DNA of 64,000 nt, taken from Neorhizobium vignae (GTDB lineage: Bacteria > Pseudomonadota > Alphaproteobacteria > Rhizobiales > Rhizobiaceae). The DNA is taken from contig NZ_JNNU01000023.1 of NCBI RefSeq assembly GCF_000732195.1, positions 1-64,000 of the forward strand. Reading direction: 5' to 3'. A program made the translations under genes and the position numbers. Shown in pieces: positions 36,625-45,680 of this stretch; within the stretch, counting starts at the first letter, position 1; each line of letters opens with the position of its first letter. Under the pieces are notes generated by a model. That model did not search any database. It was not told the DNA's origin and saw only the letters and a list, made by a program, of their open reading frames with translations.

Positions 36625-38328
36625 ATGCTGGAAGTCAGGAACCTCTCCATTGCTTTCAAGACCCGCGACGGACTGAAGTCTGCGGTGCGCAATATCGACT
36701 TCACCATCGGGCCGGGCGAAATACTCGGTCTGGTCGGGGAAAGCGGTAGCGGCAAGACGATCACCTCGCTTGCGGTGATGGGCTTGCTCCCGCCGAATGC
36801 AGTGGTCACGAGCGGCGAAGTTCTGGTCGACGGCACCGACATGCTTCAACTCGGATCGGGTGAACTGCGCAAGCTGCGCGGCCGGCATATCGCGATGATC
36901 TTCCAGGATCCGATAGCATCCCTCGACCCGATCTTCACCTGCGGTGACCAGATCATCGAGGCGATCCGGCTTCACGAAACGGTTGGCAAGGCGCAGGCCC
37001 GCCAGAGGGCGATAGAACTCCTTGACAAGGTCAAAATTCCTGATCCCGAGCGCGCCATGCGGGCCTATCCGCACGAGCTTTCCGGCGGCCAATGTCAACG
37101 CATCATGATCGCCATGGCGGTCGCCTGCAAACCCCACATCATCATCGCCGACGAACCGACCACGGCGCTCGACGTGACAGTGCAGAAACAGGTTCTCGAT
37201 CTGCTGCGCGGCCTTAACGAAGAGGTGGGGGCGGCTATCCTGCTGATCACCCACGACCTTGGCGTTATCTACGAAGTCGCGGACCGGGTCGTCGTGATGT
37301 ATTCCGGGGACAAAATAGAGGAGGCGACCACCGCCGATCTCTTCAATAATCCCAAGAGTGGTTATGCCAAGGCACTGATAGACTCGATGCCGACGCCCGG
37401 CGGCCAGCATGACCGCCTGCCGGTGATCGAGCGTGACGCGCTTGGCAACGTGTTCAGCGTCCGACCCGAGCCGCGCGTCCGTTCGAGCAACGTCGCGGCA
37501 GCACCGGACGCGAACGCTTCACCGCTGCTCGAGATCAGGGATCTGGTCAAATCCTACTGGATCAAGCCTGCACCGCTTGCGATGCCGGTCGAAATGCGCG
37601 CCGTGGACCGTGTCAGCCTGAGCATAGCGCCGCGCTCGACGCTTGGGCTGGTTGGCGAATCCGGTTGCGGTAAAAGCACCCTTTCGCGCGCCGTCATGCG
37701 GCTCTATCGCCCCGACGCCGGCGAAATCCTGTTCAAGGGACAAGATATCGCCAGCCTCTCGGAAGGCGAGATGCGGCCGTTCCGGCGTGAGATCGCCATG
37801 GTCTTCCAGAACCCTTATGGCTCCCTCAATCCGCGCAAGACCGTCGCCGAGCTTGTCGAAGCGCCGTTGGTCATCTTCGGCGAAGGTACCGCGACCGTTC
37901 GTCGTCGCCGCGTCGCTGGCCTGCTCGAGGCAGTCGGCCTGCCGGCTACGGCTGCGGCGAAATATCCGCATGAGTTTTCTGGTGGACAGCGACAGCGGAT
38001 TGCCATTGCCCGGGCCCTCGCACTTAATCCTTCGCTCGTGATCTGCGATGAGGCTGTCTCGGCTCTCGACGTTTCCGTACAGGCGCAGGTGCTCAACCTG
38101 CTCAAGGATCTGCAGGTTGAGTTCGACTTGACCTATCTCTTCATTTCCCACGACCTTTCCGTGGTCGAACATGTCAGTGACACGGTCGCCGTCATGCAGA
38201 AGGGCCGCATCGTCGAATACGGCTCGGCAAAGGCAATCTTCGCCAATCCCAAGGAAGCCTATACCCGGATGCTGCTCGATGCGGTGCCGACCATCGGTTC
38301 GGACCGTGTCGGAAAGGGGGGCGCGTGA
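36625..38328 (+). CDS. ABC transporter ATP-binding protein, two fused ATPase domains (oligopeptide type)
   Basis: This 567-residue protein has two complete ATPase domains of the DppD/DppF type. The first has Walker A GLVGESGSGKT, signature HELSGGQCQRI and Walker B IIADEPTTALDV. The second has GLVGESGCGKST, EFSGGQRQRIAIARA and VICDEAVSALDV. Each is followed by its opp-type C-terminal extension. It powers import of the operon's substrate. The ATG at 36625 follows a perfect GGAGG; an ATG at 36610 is inside the kinase tail. The next gene overlaps by 4 bases (GTGA). Confidence 0.9.
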   Translation: MLEVRNLSIAFKTRDGLKSAVRNIDFTIGPGEILGLVGESGSGKTITSLAVMGLLPPNAVVTSGEVLVDGTDMLQLGSGELRKLRGRHIAMIFQDPIASLDPIFTCGDQIIEAIRLHETVGKAQARQRAIELLDKVKIPDPERAMRAYPHELSGGQCQRIMIAMAVACKPHIIIADEPTTALDVTVQKQVLDLLRGLNEEVGAAILLITHDLGVIYEVADRVVVMYSGDKIEEATTADLFNNPKSGYAKALIDSMPTPGGQHDRLPVIERDALGNVFSVRPEPRVRSSNVAAAPDANASPLLEIRDLVKSYWIKPAPLAMPVEMRAVDRVSLSIAPRSTLGLVGESGCGKSTLSRAVMRLYRPDAGEILFKGQDIASLSEGEMRPFRREIAMVFQNPYGSLNPRKTVAELVEAPLVIFGEGTATVRRRRVAGLLEAVGLPATAAAKYPHEFSGGQRQRIAIARALALNPSLVICDEAVSALDVSVQAQVLNLLKDLQVEFDLTYLFISHDLSVVEHVSDTVAVMQKGRIVEYGSAKAIFANPKEAYTRMLLDAVPTIGSDRVGKGGA

Positions 38329-39302
38329 ACGCCTCTGTTACCGGAGCTTTGCTGCTTGTTGGACGAAAGCTTCTGACGGCCTTAATCCAGTTGCTGGTGA
38401 TCGCTACGTTGATCTTCTCGGTCATGTACATCATGCCGGGTGATCCGGTGCTGCTGTTGCTCGGCGCCGACAGCAATCCCTCGCCGGAAGCCGTCGCCTC
38501 CATGCGCAGCCAGCTTGGCCTGGATCAGCCGGTCGTGTCGCAGTATTTCGTCTGGCTGTGGAGGGCGCTGCGTCTGGATTTCGGGGTGTCGCTCGCCAAC
38601 GGCTATCCGGTTTCGAGATATGTCCTTTCCAACTTGCCTCGCACCCTGGAACTTGCCTTTGCGGCGATCATCGTCGCGACGCTGATCGGTGTCCCGCTCG
38701 GCATTGCCGCTGCCCTCAAACGTGGCAGTCTGCGTGATACGATCCTGACGTCAGTCGCGACGATCGGGATTTCTGTGCCTGTCTACATCATGGGCACGAT
38801 GCTCGTTCTGTTCTTCAGCCTGAAACTCGGCTGGTTGCCGGCCAGCGGCTATACGGACATTTCGCGAAACGCACTTGAGCATTTCCGCAAGCTCGCCCTC
38901 CCGGCCTTGGCACTCGGATTCGGCCTTGCCGCCTCGATCGCACGTATGACGCGCTCGTCAATGCTGGAAATCCTTGGACGGGATTTCGTGCGGGCGCTAC
39001 GGGCAAAGGGCATGTCGGAGCGACGCGTCATCTGGCAGCACGTGCTGCGCAATGCGGCAATCCCGATCGTCACCATCATCGGGCTGCAGCTTGGCAACCT
39101 GATGGGTGGCACGGTGCTCGTCGAAGCGATGTTCAATTGGCCGGGGCTCAGCACACTGCTGGTGGGCGCGGTATCCGCCCGCAACTATCCGCTGGTCCAG
39201 GGCGCGATGCTTGCCATTGCTGCGCTTTTCATCGGCATTAATTTGCTGGTCGAACTGCTGTATAGCCTGCTCGACCCGCGCATCAGGAGGAAGCGCACGT
39301 GA
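38325..39302 (+). CDS. ABC transporter permease (DppB type)
   Basis: This 325-residue permease has the DppB layout. After an N-terminal membrane segment (ALIQLLVIATLIFSVMYIMP) comes the signature PGDPVLLLLGADSNPSPEAV, then the binding-protein-dependent transport domain with EMRAK-like contact loop FVRALRAKGMSERRVIWQHV and the final VEAMFNWPGLSTLLVGAV. Start codon is GTG, overlapping the ATPase stop by 4 bases. It pairs with the DppC-type permease next to it. Confidence 0.9.
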   Translation: MNASVTGALLLVGRKLLTALIQLLVIATLIFSVMYIMPGDPVLLLLGADSNPSPEAVASMRSQLGLDQPVVSQYFVWLWRALRLDFGVSLANGYPVSRYVLSNLPRTLELAFAAIIVATLIGVPLGIAAALKRGSLRDTILTSVATIGISVPVYIMGTMLVLFFSLKLGWLPASGYTDISRNALEHFRKLALPALALGFGLAASIARMTRSSMLEILGRDFVRALRAKGMSERRVIWQHVLRNAAIPIVTIIGLQLGNLMGGTVLVEAMFNWPGLSTLLVGAVSARNYPLVQGAMLAIAALFIGINLLVELLYSLLDPRIRRKRT

Positions 39303-40135
39303 CCTCCCGCACCCTTGGCCTCGCTCGCAGTCAGCCGGCATTCGTCGCAAGTCTTGCCGTACTGGCGATCGTCCTTCTGATGGCGATCTCCGGCGGCTGG
39401 CTCGCGCCCCACGACCCATTCACGCTGAACCCGCAGGCCGTCAACCAGGGCAGCTCCGCCAGCCACTGGCTGGGAACCGACGAATTCGGCCGCGATCTGC
39501 TGAGCCGCCTTCTTATCGGCATCCGTCCGACCCTCATTGTAGCGCTCGGCGCCACGGTGATCTCGGCCGTGTTCGGCAGCCTCCTTGGAATCGCCGGCGC
39601 TTACGGACGCCCGTGGTTGTCCTTTCTGATCATGCGTGCGGTCGACATCATGTTGAGCTTTCCACCAATTCTGCTTGCGCTGCTCGCCGTCGGTTTCTGG
39701 GAAAGCGGTGTTCTCAGCCTGACGGTCGTTATCGGCGTGCTCTATATCCCGCACTTTGCCCGGGTTGCTCATTCTGCCACGCTTCAGGTGACACGCCAGG
39801 AGTTCATGGAAGCCGAGCATGCCATGGGAGCCTCGGTGCGGCGTGTCGTCTTCACGGCGATCCTGCCGAATATCCTGTCGCCGCTGGTCGTCCAGGCGAC
39901 GCTGACGGTAGCCGCGGCCATTCTCCTTGAATCGGGCCTGAGTTTCCTCGGCCTCGGCATTGTGCCGCCGGAGCCGTCCTGGGGCCAGATGATCGGAACC
40001 GCCCGCGGCTATCTCGGCCAGAACCCGATGTATGTGATCTGGCCATCCCTTCTTCTCGCGCTGACAGTGCTCGCCATCAACGTGGTGGGCGACCGGTTGC
40101 GCGACATTCTCGATCCACGTCTCAGGGAGGAATAG
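39299..40135 (+). CDS. ABC transporter permease (DppC type)
   Basis: This 278-residue permease has an N-terminal membrane segment (LAVLAIVLLMAISGGWLAPH), then LGTDEFGRDLLSRLLIGIRP typical of DppC, the membrane domain (TVISAVFGSLLGIAGAYGRP) and the ATPase contact loop EFMEAEHAMGASVRRVVF. It ends with GDRLRDILDPRLREE, usual for this subfamily. Start codon is GTG with a 4-base overlap to the DppB-type gene. Confidence 0.9.
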   Translation: MTSRTLGLARSQPAFVASLAVLAIVLLMAISGGWLAPHDPFTLNPQAVNQGSSASHWLGTDEFGRDLLSRLLIGIRPTLIVALGATVISAVFGSLLGIAGAYGRPWLSFLIMRAVDIMLSFPPILLALLAVGFWESGVLSLTVVIGVLYIPHFARVAHSATLQVTRQEFMEAEHAMGASVRRVVFTAILPNILSPLVVQATLTVAAAILLESGLSFLGLGIVPPEPSWGQMIGTARGYLGQNPMYVIWPSLLLALTVLAINVVGDRLRDILDPRLREE

Positions 40136-40185
40136 ACGACATGGAAAAGACGAATAAACAAGCACAAGCAAAAAAGGGGTACAGC

Positions 40186-41721
40186 ATGAAGAAATCAGTT
40201 CTCGGGCTTATCTTCGCCCTCGCATCCAGCGTTTCGGTACATCAGGCCCTGGCGGCTGAGGGCGGTACTCTCTACTTCGGTCTATCCGGTGAGCCTTCCA
40301 CGCTCGACAGCACCATTAATGCGGGAACGCCGGCCCGAACGATCCGGCTCGCCATTCACCGCGGCCTCGTCAACTATGGCGCTGACGGAAAGCTGTCGCA
40401 GGAGCTTGCGCAGTCCTATGAAGTTTCAACAGACGCACTGACCTATACGTTCAAGTTGCGGAACGCGAAATTCCACGACGGGTCGCCGGTGACCGCGCAG
40501 GATGTGAAAGCGTCCATCGAGCGCATCACCGCGGCGGACAGCAAGGCCACTTATCGAAATGAGCTGGGCGTTATCAAAGCGATCGATACGCCCGATGCCA
40601 ACACCGTCAAGCTGACGCTTTCCAAGCCATTCGTTCCGCTCATCCACTACCTGGCGCTTCCGGAATCGGCCATCGTGCCCGCCGCCTGGATCAGAGATCA
40701 CGGCAAGGATCCGAACGCAACGCCGATTGGCGCCGGGCCTTTCAAGTTCTCCACCTGGGAACGTGGTCGCGAATTGACCGTCGAAAAGTTCGAGGGATAT
40801 TACAAGAAGGGCAAGCCTCACCTCGATGACGTCCACTACGTCTTTTATGCCGACGAAAATACGCGCGTGAATGCGCTGAAATCGAGCGACGTCGACATCA
40901 TCGATTACGTTCCGTGGAAGGACGCGGCCTCGATCGAGGCCGATTCCAATCTGAAGCTGGCCAGCACGACTGGCCCTTTCATGATGCTGCAGTTCAACAC
41001 CAAATTCGAGCCGTTTTCCAAGCCGGAGGTGCGGCAGGCAGTATCTTACGCCATCGATCGAGCCACGGTCATCAACACGGCCTTCAATGGCCGCGGCACG
41101 CCAATCTACGGAATTGCGGTTCCGGAAGGATACATGGGCTATTCCAAGGAGAAGGCCAACTACTTCAGCTACGACATTGCCAAGGCTAAGGCACTGCTGG
41201 CGAAAGCGGGTTATCCGAACGGCTTCGAGGCACGGCTGTTGTCGACCGCCCAATACGGCTTCCATAACAATACCGCGGTCGCGGTGCAGGCGGAGCTCGC
41301 CAAGATCGGCATCAAGGCGAAACTCGATCTTCCGGACTGGTCCGGCCGCATCGCCAAGAACAACGCTGGCGATTATGATTTTCTTGTCGCGGGTACTGCA
41401 GGCGACATCGCCGATCCCGATTGGCTCAGCAATTTCTTCTACGGCGGTCAGCAACTGGTCCGGCTCAACAATTCGGCCCATTTCAACGACCCGGTTATCA
41501 ACGAACTTCTGGACAAGGGGCGCATCACGCTCGAGGCGGGTGAACGCGAGAAGATCTATGGCCAATTTGTCGATCGGGCACTGGAGCAATCGCCCTTCGT
41601 CTACCTGATGTGGCGCGACCAGAGTTTCGGCTTGCGTAAGGTCGTCAAGGGGTTCTCCAATATTCCCGGCTTTCTGACATTTCAGTCCGGTATCACGGTG
41701 GAGGATACCGAGGTGGAGTAG
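40186..41721 (+). CDS. ABC transporter substrate-binding protein (SBP_bac_5)
   Basis: The product is about 511 residues from ATG 40186, with a signal peptide (MKKSVLGLIFALASSVSVHQ, cut near ALAAEG). The mature part is a family 5 solute-binding protein: FGLSGEPSTLDSTINAGTPA, YTFKLRNAKFHDGSPVTAQD, GAGPFKFSTWERGRELTVEK and AVSYAIDRATVINTAF. It captures peptides, opines or sugar-amine conjugates for the permeases just upstream. ATG 40141 is a possible alternative with a stronger ribosome binding site, adding 15 residues to the leader. It is the last gene of the operon, followed by two hairpins. Confidence 0.88.
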   Translation: MKKSVLGLIFALASSVSVHQALAAEGGTLYFGLSGEPSTLDSTINAGTPARTIRLAIHRGLVNYGADGKLSQELAQSYEVSTDALTYTFKLRNAKFHDGSPVTAQDVKASIERITAADSKATYRNELGVIKAIDTPDANTVKLTLSKPFVPLIHYLALPESAIVPAAWIRDHGKDPNATPIGAGPFKFSTWERGRELTVEKFEGYYKKGKPHLDDVHYVFYADENTRVNALKSSDVDIIDYVPWKDAASIEADSNLKLASTTGPFMMLQFNTKFEPFSKPEVRQAVSYAIDRATVINTAFNGRGTPIYGIAVPEGYMGYSKEKANYFSYDIAKAKALLAKAGYPNGFEARLLSTAQYGFHNNTAVAVQAELAKIGIKAKLDLPDWSGRIAKNNAGDYDFLVAGTAGDIADPDWLSNFFYGGQQLVRLNNSAHFNDPVINELLDKGRITLEAGEREKIYGQFVDRALEQSPFVYLMWRDQSFGLRKVVKGFSNIPGFLTFQSGITVEDTEVE

Positions 41722-41769
41722 GCGGTTAAAACCGCTGACGTCATCGTCCCCGATCTTTCAGGTCGGGGA
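41722..41769 (+). terminator. Two hairpins at the end of the catabolic operon
   Basis: Right after the stop codon, GCGGTT and AACCGC (41722-41735) form a small stem. A second stem, TCCCCGA and TCGGGGA (41747-41769), follows with a 9-base loop. They lie between the substrate-binding protein gene and the convergent dinB. No T run follows, so this may be a bidirectional or processing structure rather than a simple intrinsic terminator. Confidence 0.4.
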
Positions 41770-41898
41770 TAATGCAGCATGGCACCGGACCTTGAGGTTA
41801 TTGGGCCGCGAATATTGGCGATGGGCCACAACGTTTGTATGTCGGGAATTGGCGCAACGCTACCTTTGGGTGTTGCCGAGTTCAACAGGTCGATCTGC

Positions 41899-42996
41899 TC
41901 AAAGATCCAGCGCGAACTGCCGATCGTCATCGTTGCTGCTGCTCTCTAGCGATGATAGGGTTACGCCAAGCAGGCGCACGCCTTTCTGCGTCGGAAACTC
42001 GCCTGACAGGATGACATTGCAGAGCTTCGCAAGCTCGTCCGCACCGCCGATAGGCATTGTGGTGGATCGGCTGCGGGTGACCTGCTTGAAGTCGGCATAT
42101 TTGATCTTCACGGTCGCCGTCCGTGCCCAGATATCGTTCGCTTCACAATATCGCCAGACCTTGTCGACCAGCGGTGCAATCCCGTTCATGGCCTCGTCTA
42201 GGCGATGGATGTCGTCCCGGAACGTATCTTCCGCACCCACAGACTTGCGCACGCGGTCCGACTTGACCTCCCGATTGTCGATACGCCGGGCGATCCCGTG
42301 GAAATACGGGCCGGACTTCCCGAAATGCTCCTGCAGGAAGGCCAGCGATTTCTCCTTCAGATCGGCGCCGGTTTCAATGCCGTAGCGCTTCATGCGCTCG
42401 GCGGTCGCCGGGCCGACACCGTGGAATTTCTTGACGGGGAGGGCTTCGACAAATGCCGGGCCGTTTTTCGGCGTGATTACCGCTTGCCCATTGGGCTTGT
42501 TCAAGTCGCTCGCCATCTTCGCCAGAAACTTGTTGTAGGAAATCCCGGCGGAGGCATTGAGGCCCGTAAGCGTCTTGATCCTGGTACGGATTTCCTCGGC
42601 AATCTCGGTCGCGATCACCATGCCCTTCAAGTTCTCGGTCACGTCGAGATAGGCTTCGTCAAGGGACAACGGCTCGATCAGCGGGGTGTACTCGGCAAAA
42701 ATCTCCCTGATCTGCAGCGAGATCGCCTTATAGGCGTCGAAACGGGGCCGCACGAAGATCAACTCCGGACATTTCCGCTTGGCGGTGACAGACGCCATTG
42801 CCGAATGAACCCCGAATGTCCGCGCCTCGTAGCTGGCGGCCGCGACCACTCCGCGGGCCTCTCCATGCCCGACCGCCACCGGTTTGCCGCGCAGCTCGGG
42901 ATTATCCCGCTGTTCCACTGACGCATAGAAGGCATCCATGTCGATATGGATGATCTTGCGCGGTCGGCTGTCGCCAGAGGAGGGTGGTTCAATCAT
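41899..42996 (-). CDS. dinB: DNA polymerase IV
   Basis: This Y-family translesion polymerase of about 365 residues has both catalytic motifs intact: IIHIDMDAFYASVEQRDNPE near the N-terminus and EPLSLDEAYLDVTENLKG. It also has the NASAGISYNKFLAKMASDLN segment and the helix-hairpin-helix HGVGPATAERMKRYGIETG. It copies damaged DNA at the cost of fidelity. ATG 42996 is taken as start; a TTG at 43026 would overlap the stop of the upstream small gene by 4 bases and is a credible alternative. It is convergent with the ABC operon. Confidence 0.92.
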   Translation of the reverse strand: MIEPPSSGDSRPRKIIHIDMDAFYASVEQRDNPELRGKPVAVGHGEARGVVAAASYEARTFGVHSAMASVTAKRKCPELIFVRPRFDAYKAISLQIREIFAEYTPLIEPLSLDEAYLDVTENLKGMVIATEIAEEIRTRIKTLTGLNASAGISYNKFLAKMASDLNKPNGQAVITPKNGPAFVEALPVKKFHGVGPATAERMKRYGIETGADLKEKSLAFLQEHFGKSGPYFHGIARRIDNREVKSDRVRKSVGAEDTFRDDIHRLDEAMNGIAPLVDKVWRYCEANDIWARTATVKIKYADFKQVTRSRSTTMPIGGADELAKLCNVILSGEFPTQKGVRLLGVTLSSLESSSNDDDRQFALDL

Positions 42997-43022
42997 GGTT
43001 GCACGCTCAGGACTTGGCCCAC

Positions 43023-43268
43023 TCAATCAGCCGATTGCGCCACTTTCAAGAGACCGGGAAACGCCAGCTCGCAGGGTCGGTCGGCCGCTTCCTCACTAAT
43101 CCTTTCGCATCCCATCGCCAGGCGCCGGCGCAGCTGCTCAAGTGACGGGATGGAGCCATGAAGACGCACCAGCTTCTTCCGGTCGAGAAGGCCATGTCGA
43201 TGGCACCGGCGGCATTCGACCTCGATCGTAGCCGCCTTGATGCCGCGAAGAGTAACCTGGTGGGCCAT
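43023..43268 (-). CDS. Small conserved-looking CxxC protein upstream of dinB
   Basis: This 81-residue protein reads MAHQVTLRGIKAATIEVECR, then CRRCHRHGLLDRKKLVRLHG, then a second cysteine (MGCERI). The CxxCH-like pair suggests a small zinc or metal site; no haem role is implied in a leaderless cytosolic protein. Its stop overlaps a possible TTG start of dinB by 4 bases, so the two are probably co-transcribed. Function is unknown. It resembles short rhizobial hypothetical proteins with a similar N-terminus. Confidence 0.6.
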   Translation of the reverse strand: MAHQVTLRGIKAATIEVECRRCHRHGLLDRKKLVRLHGSIPSLEQLRRRLAMGCERISEEAADRPCELAFPGLLKVAQSAD

Positions 43269-43419
43269 CGGCTCTGGGATTTAGCTCCAAATTTTTCCCG
43301 GCCTGTAACTCATTTCCCATGCCTTTGATCTCCCTTTCGAATCCCTGGCCGGCCCGCCAGCATCCGGAAGCCACTTGGCCGCCCATGCGCTTATGCCGAT
43401 TGACTCATTAAACAAATAA

Positions 43420-43434
43420 GAACAAAAGAGGAAC
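43420..43434 (+). promoter_or_regulatory. LexA-binding SOS box
   Basis: GAAC (43420-43423), seven bases, GAAC (43431-43434) is the reverse complement of the alphaproteobacterial SOS box GTTC-N7-GTTC. It lies 52 bases before the imuA start used here, where LexA would repress imuA-imuB-dnaE2. It is also the nearest such site to the divergent dinB pair, about 150 bases away. Confidence 0.75.
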
Positions 43435-43486
43435 ATAGTCTCATCCCCGCCCGTTGAAAAGGTCTCATCTTGGAATCGTCAACAGC

Positions 43487-44248
43487 ATGCAAAACCGCGC
43501 ACCAAACGTTGGTATCGAAGAACTTCGCGAGCGCATCGAAAGCCTCGGTGGCTCAGGTTTGCGGAAACGGGAGGTGCTTCCCTTCGGGATCGCATCGATC
43601 GACCGGCACCTGCCGGGCGGTGGTCTGGCACTCGGCGCGCTGCACGAGGTTGCCGGGGGCGGCAATGGTGCGCTCGACGGCGCGGCCGCGGCACTGTTTG
43701 TCGCTGGCATCGCGGCCCGAATACACGGCAAGATCCTGTGGTGCCTGACGCGGCGGGACCTGTTCATGCCGGGGCTGGTACAGGCCGGGCTTTCCCACAA
43801 TCGGGTGCTGATGGTCGAATCCTTGGATGAAAAAGGCGTCCTCGACTGTTTCGAGGAGGGATTGCGCTGCGGCGGGCTCGGCGCCGTGGTGGGCGAGGTC
43901 GCCCGCATGACGATGACCAGCTCCCGCCGCCTGCAGCTTGCTGCCGAAACCACCGGCGTGACCGGCATCGCAATCCGCCGCTGGCGCCGCCAGTCGGAGG
44001 CTTCCGACTACGGTCATCCGACCGCCGCGGTGACGCGATGGCGGATTTCCGTCGTTCCCTCCGAACCCTTGCCGGTCCCCGGTATCGGCCGCCCTCGGTG
44101 GTATCTCGAACTCCTTCGTTGTCGTGCCGCGGAAAGTGCTGATTATGTGGTCGAAGCCTGCGATGCCCAGGGTCGTCTCGGTCTATCTGCCGACCTGGCC
44201 AACCGATCGCCATCGCAAGATGCTTGGGCCGCAAGCGCCAACCGCTGA
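43487..44248 (+). CDS. imuA: ImuA, translesion mutasome protein
   Basis: This 253-residue RecA/SulA-like protein resembles rhizobial ImuA. Features are the N-terminal NVGIEELRERIESLGGSGLR, the core LPFGIASIDRHLPGGGLALG, LHEVAGGG and the later LRCGGLGAVVGEVARMTM and SRRLQLAAETTGVTGIAIRR. With ImuB and DnaE2 it forms the error-prone repair mutasome. ATG 43487 is preferred; ATG 43454 adds 11 residues. The gene overlaps imuB by about 100 bases in another frame, and an SOS box stands upstream. Confidence 0.85.
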   Translation: MQNRAPNVGIEELRERIESLGGSGLRKREVLPFGIASIDRHLPGGGLALGALHEVAGGGNGALDGAAAALFVAGIAARIHGKILWCLTRRDLFMPGLVQAGLSHNRVLMVESLDEKGVLDCFEEGLRCGGLGAVVGEVARMTMTSSRRLQLAAETTGVTGIAIRRWRRQSEASDYGHPTAAVTRWRISVVPSEPLPVPGIGRPRWYLELLRCRAAESADYVVEACDAQGRLGLSADLANRSPSQDAWAASANR

Positions 44249-45680
44249 AACGCCCCTGGTCATGGTCGGCCGGGAAGGGGGCCGGCGCCTCATCATGGCC
44301 GCAGATGCCGCGGCACTGGCAGCCGGGCTCCGGGTCGGCATGACGGCTGCCAAGACACAGGCGCTGGTCAGCAATCTGCTCATCGAAGACCTGCGTCCCG
44401 ACGAGGACCGGCGTGAACTGGACCGCCTGGCCCTCTGGTTCCTCGGCAATTATGCGCCGATCGTCGCCGTCGATCCGCCGGACGGGATCGTTATCGAAAC
44501 AACCGGCGCCGACCATCTGCACGGCAATGAGACCCTGATGCTCACCGGCATGATCAACCGGCTGCGGGCCATGGGTTTTGCCGCCCGCGCGGCGATCGCC
44601 GACAGCCGGGGCGCTTCGCATGCGCTCGCCAGATACCGTGCCGATCCGTTTCTGGTGATATCGGAAGGCGGCACCCCGGCCGCGGTGCTCGATCTACCTA
44701 TCGCAGCGCTGCGCCTGGAGGCCGGGCTCGTGGCGTCCTTGCGCACACTCGGCTTCGAGCGGATCCGCGAGCTGGAGGCCACCCCGCGCGCACCGCTTGC
44801 CCTGCGTTTTGGCCCGGAGATCGGCCGAAGGCTCGACCAGATCCTCTGCAGGGCCGTCGAGCCGATTGATCCGATCCGCCCATCTGAGGTTATCGAGGTG
44901 CGCCGCGCCTTCGCCGAGCCGATTTCCGCGGCCGAAACCATTGCCCGTTATGTGGGGAAGCTGGTGAAGGCCATCTGCGGCCTGCTGGAGGAACGGGGCC
45001 TCGGCGTTCGGCGCCTCGACCTCCTCTGTCATCGTGTCGATAGTGGCGTGCAGGTGGTGAGGGCAGGGACCGCCAAGCCGGTGCGCGACGTCCAGCGGCT
45101 GACCCGCCTGCTCTGCGACCGGATCGACACCATCGACCCCGGCTTTGGCATCGAAATCCTGGTCCTGTCGGCCAGCCGCGCCGAACCGCTCGACGCGGTC
45201 CAGTCGGTCTCGTCGCTGATCGAAGAGTCGGTGGCGGATGTCAGCGGCCTGGTCGATGTCATCGCCAATCGCGGCCATCGCATCTATCGCATCGCCGCGG
45301 TGGAGAGCGACGTCCCGGAACGGTCGTTCATGCTGGTCCCGCCGCTCGCCGAAGACGACGAGGTGGGCTGGCCGATGCACTGGCCGCGGCCGTCACGGCT
45401 TTTCCTGCAGCCCGAGCCGATCCAGTGCATCGCACCGCTGCCCGACCATCCGCCGGTGCGGTTTACCTGGCGCGGCATCCGCCATGTGGTCAAGCGGGCC
45501 GATGGGCCGGAACGAGTGTTCGGGGAATGGTGGAAACGCGACAAGGAACTGGTCGCGGTCAGAGACTATTTCTCGGTGGAGAATGCGGCCGGCGAGCGGT
45601 TCTGGATCTACCGCCAGGGCGATGGCGAACATGCCGACAGCGGCTCCGGAAGCTGGTTCATCCAGGGGATGTTCGGATGA
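44145..45680 (+). CDS. imuB: ImuB, Y-family polymerase-like mutasome protein
   Basis: This ~511-residue Y-family homolog starts with RVVSVYLPTWPTDRHRKMLG, the ImuB version of the first polymerase motif. The usual catalytic acids are missing: the second motif reads VDPPDGIVIETTGADHLHG instead of SLDE. ImuB therefore probably acts as a hub linking DnaE2, the sliding clamp and ImuA. ATG 44145 follows GGAAAG; ATG 44163 (MPRVVSVYLP) is an alternative. The stop overlaps the dnaE2 ATG by 4 bases. Confidence 0.87.
   Translation: MWSKPAMPRVVSVYLPTWPTDRHRKMLGPQAPTAETPLVMVGREGGRRLIMAADAAALAAGLRVGMTAAKTQALVSNLLIEDLRPDEDRRELDRLALWFLGNYAPIVAVDPPDGIVIETTGADHLHGNETLMLTGMINRLRAMGFAARAAIADSRGASHALARYRADPFLVISEGGTPAAVLDLPIAALRLEAGLVASLRTLGFERIRELEATPRAPLALRFGPEIGRRLDQILCRAVEPIDPIRPSEVIEVRRAFAEPISAAETIARYVGKLVKAICGLLEERGLGVRRLDLLCHRVDSGVQVVRAGTAKPVRDVQRLTRLLCDRIDTIDPGFGIEILVLSASRAEPLDAVQSVSSLIEESVADVSGLVDVIANRGHRIYRIAAVESDVPERSFMLVPPLAEDDEVGWPMHWPRPSRLFLQPEPIQCIAPLPDHPPVRFTWRGIRHVVKRADGPERVFGEWWKRDKELVAVRDYFSVENAAGERFWIYRQGDGEHADSGSGSWFIQGMFG

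Noticed and set aside
40426..41589. 387-codon minus-strand open frame
   Set aside because: It is antisense to the substrate-binding protein gene, whose plus-strand motifs are clear.
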